A stretch of DNA of 23,585 bases from Tranquillimonas sp964472855. GTDB taxonomy: Bacteria; Pseudomonadota; Alphaproteobacteria; Rhodobacterales; Rhodobacteraceae. This document shows positions 23,483-23,585 of the stretch, piece after piece. Both the position numbers and the translations under genes were made by a program. Position 1 is the stretch's first letter, and each line of letters starts with the position of its first letter. The stretch spans positions 1-23,585 of the forward strand of contig CAYYMJ010000042.1 in assembly GCA_964472855.1 (NCBI GenBank), in the 5' to 3' direction. A model generated the notes under the pieces. That model had not been told where the DNA came from, did no database searches, and worked only from the letters and a program-made list of their open reading frames with translations.

Positions 23483-23585
23483 GTGCCCGGCCGCGAGGCG
23501 ACACCGTGAGCGCCCGGCCACGGGGAGACATCGTGAGTGCCCGGCCTCGGGGCGAAACCGTGAGCGCCCGGGACGGGGCGACACC
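23479..23585 (+). repeat. 27-bp tandem repeat, four units, runs off the window
   Basis: Units are 23479-23505, 23506-23532, 23533-23559 and 23560-23585 (the last one base short, and cut by the window end). All begin GTGAG[TC]GCCCGG and end near GA-purine-pyrimidine-C. Units differ by a few bases each, so they are old enough not to be sequencing stutter. The gene tail just before (23466-23478) resembles half a unit. Confidence 0.85.
23479..23585 (+). CDS. Possible start of a repeat-encoded protein (partial)
   Basis: From the GTG at 23479, whose last two bases lie in the stop of the preceding gene, the frame reads VSARPRGDT, VSARPRGDI, VSARPRGET and then VSARDGAT to the window end. The unit length is a multiple of three, so the frame survives the first three units. 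The fourth is one base shorter; if another GTGA unit followed, the frame would hit TGA. Each GTG has a purine-rich GGCGA or GGGGAGA just before it. It may be the N-terminus of the next gene or non-coding. Confidence 0.3.
   Translation, partial: MSARPRGDTVSARPRGDIVSARPRGETVSARDGAT

Noticed and set aside
23479..23585. CRISPR-like array
   Set aside because: The 27-bp units are directly contiguous with no unique spacers and diverge among themselves; a minisatellite fits better.

Overview
The window looks like a chromosomal segment of a high-GC alphaproteobacterium, most likely a member of the Rhodobacteraceae (Rhodobacterales). The basis is gene content rather than any search: an HflC tail followed by a DUF2065 protein and DegP, an adrenodoxin-type ferredoxin, metZ behind a SAM-II riboswitch next to folE2, a TrkH/ThDP-enzyme pair, a GTTC-N7-GTTC type SOS box, and intergenic repeats of a style I associate with this family. 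Most genes are housekeeping. There is no phage, transposase, CRISPR array, rRNA or tRNA that I can see. Two 100-N runs (12316-12415 and 18969-19068) mark this as a draft or scaffolded assembly.

Layout. (1) 1-1823, plus strand: end of a probable hflC, a DUF2065 membrane protein, and the periplasmic protease DegP with a good terminator. (2) 1985-2980, minus strand: a peptidoglycan-binding lipoprotein, and upstream of it a short gene that is only the C-terminal OB-fold of the error-prone polymerase DnaE2. That fragment sits directly under a perfect LexA box. (3) 3237-4258, plus strand: a [2Fe-2S] ferredoxin translationally coupled to an exported VCBS-type protein. (4) 4259-4932: a scrambled convergent junction holding partial copies of the 3' ends of both flanking genes. 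(5) purD (minus) diverging from xseA (plus). (6) A small exported Cys-containing protein and an AlkB-type membrane monooxygenase (minus), diverging from ftsY - EamA transporter - yciB (plus), the last running into the first gap. (7) SAM-II riboswitch - metZ - folE2 - DUF6151 - trkH - ThDP decarboxylase (plus). (8) guaD (minus) diverging from mgtE - 5-formyl-THF cyclo-ligase - YmdB-like phosphoesterase (plus), ending in a 27-bp tandem repeat that runs off the window.

Functional threads: envelope stress and proteolysis (HflC/DegP), membrane targeting (FtsY), C1/folate and methionine metabolism (MetZ, FolE2, 5-formyl-THF cyclo-ligase), purine synthesis and salvage (PurD, GuaD), K+ and Mg2+ uptake (TrkH, MgtE), and DNA repair (XseA, DnaE2 remnant). 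I do not see one new multi-gene system. The observations most worth following are the SOS-controlled DnaE2 tail with an apparently leaderless promoter, the nested duplication of a convergent junction, the terminal repeat whose every unit carries a start-codon module, and the fact that all four convergent gene junctions carry repeat or palindrome elements.
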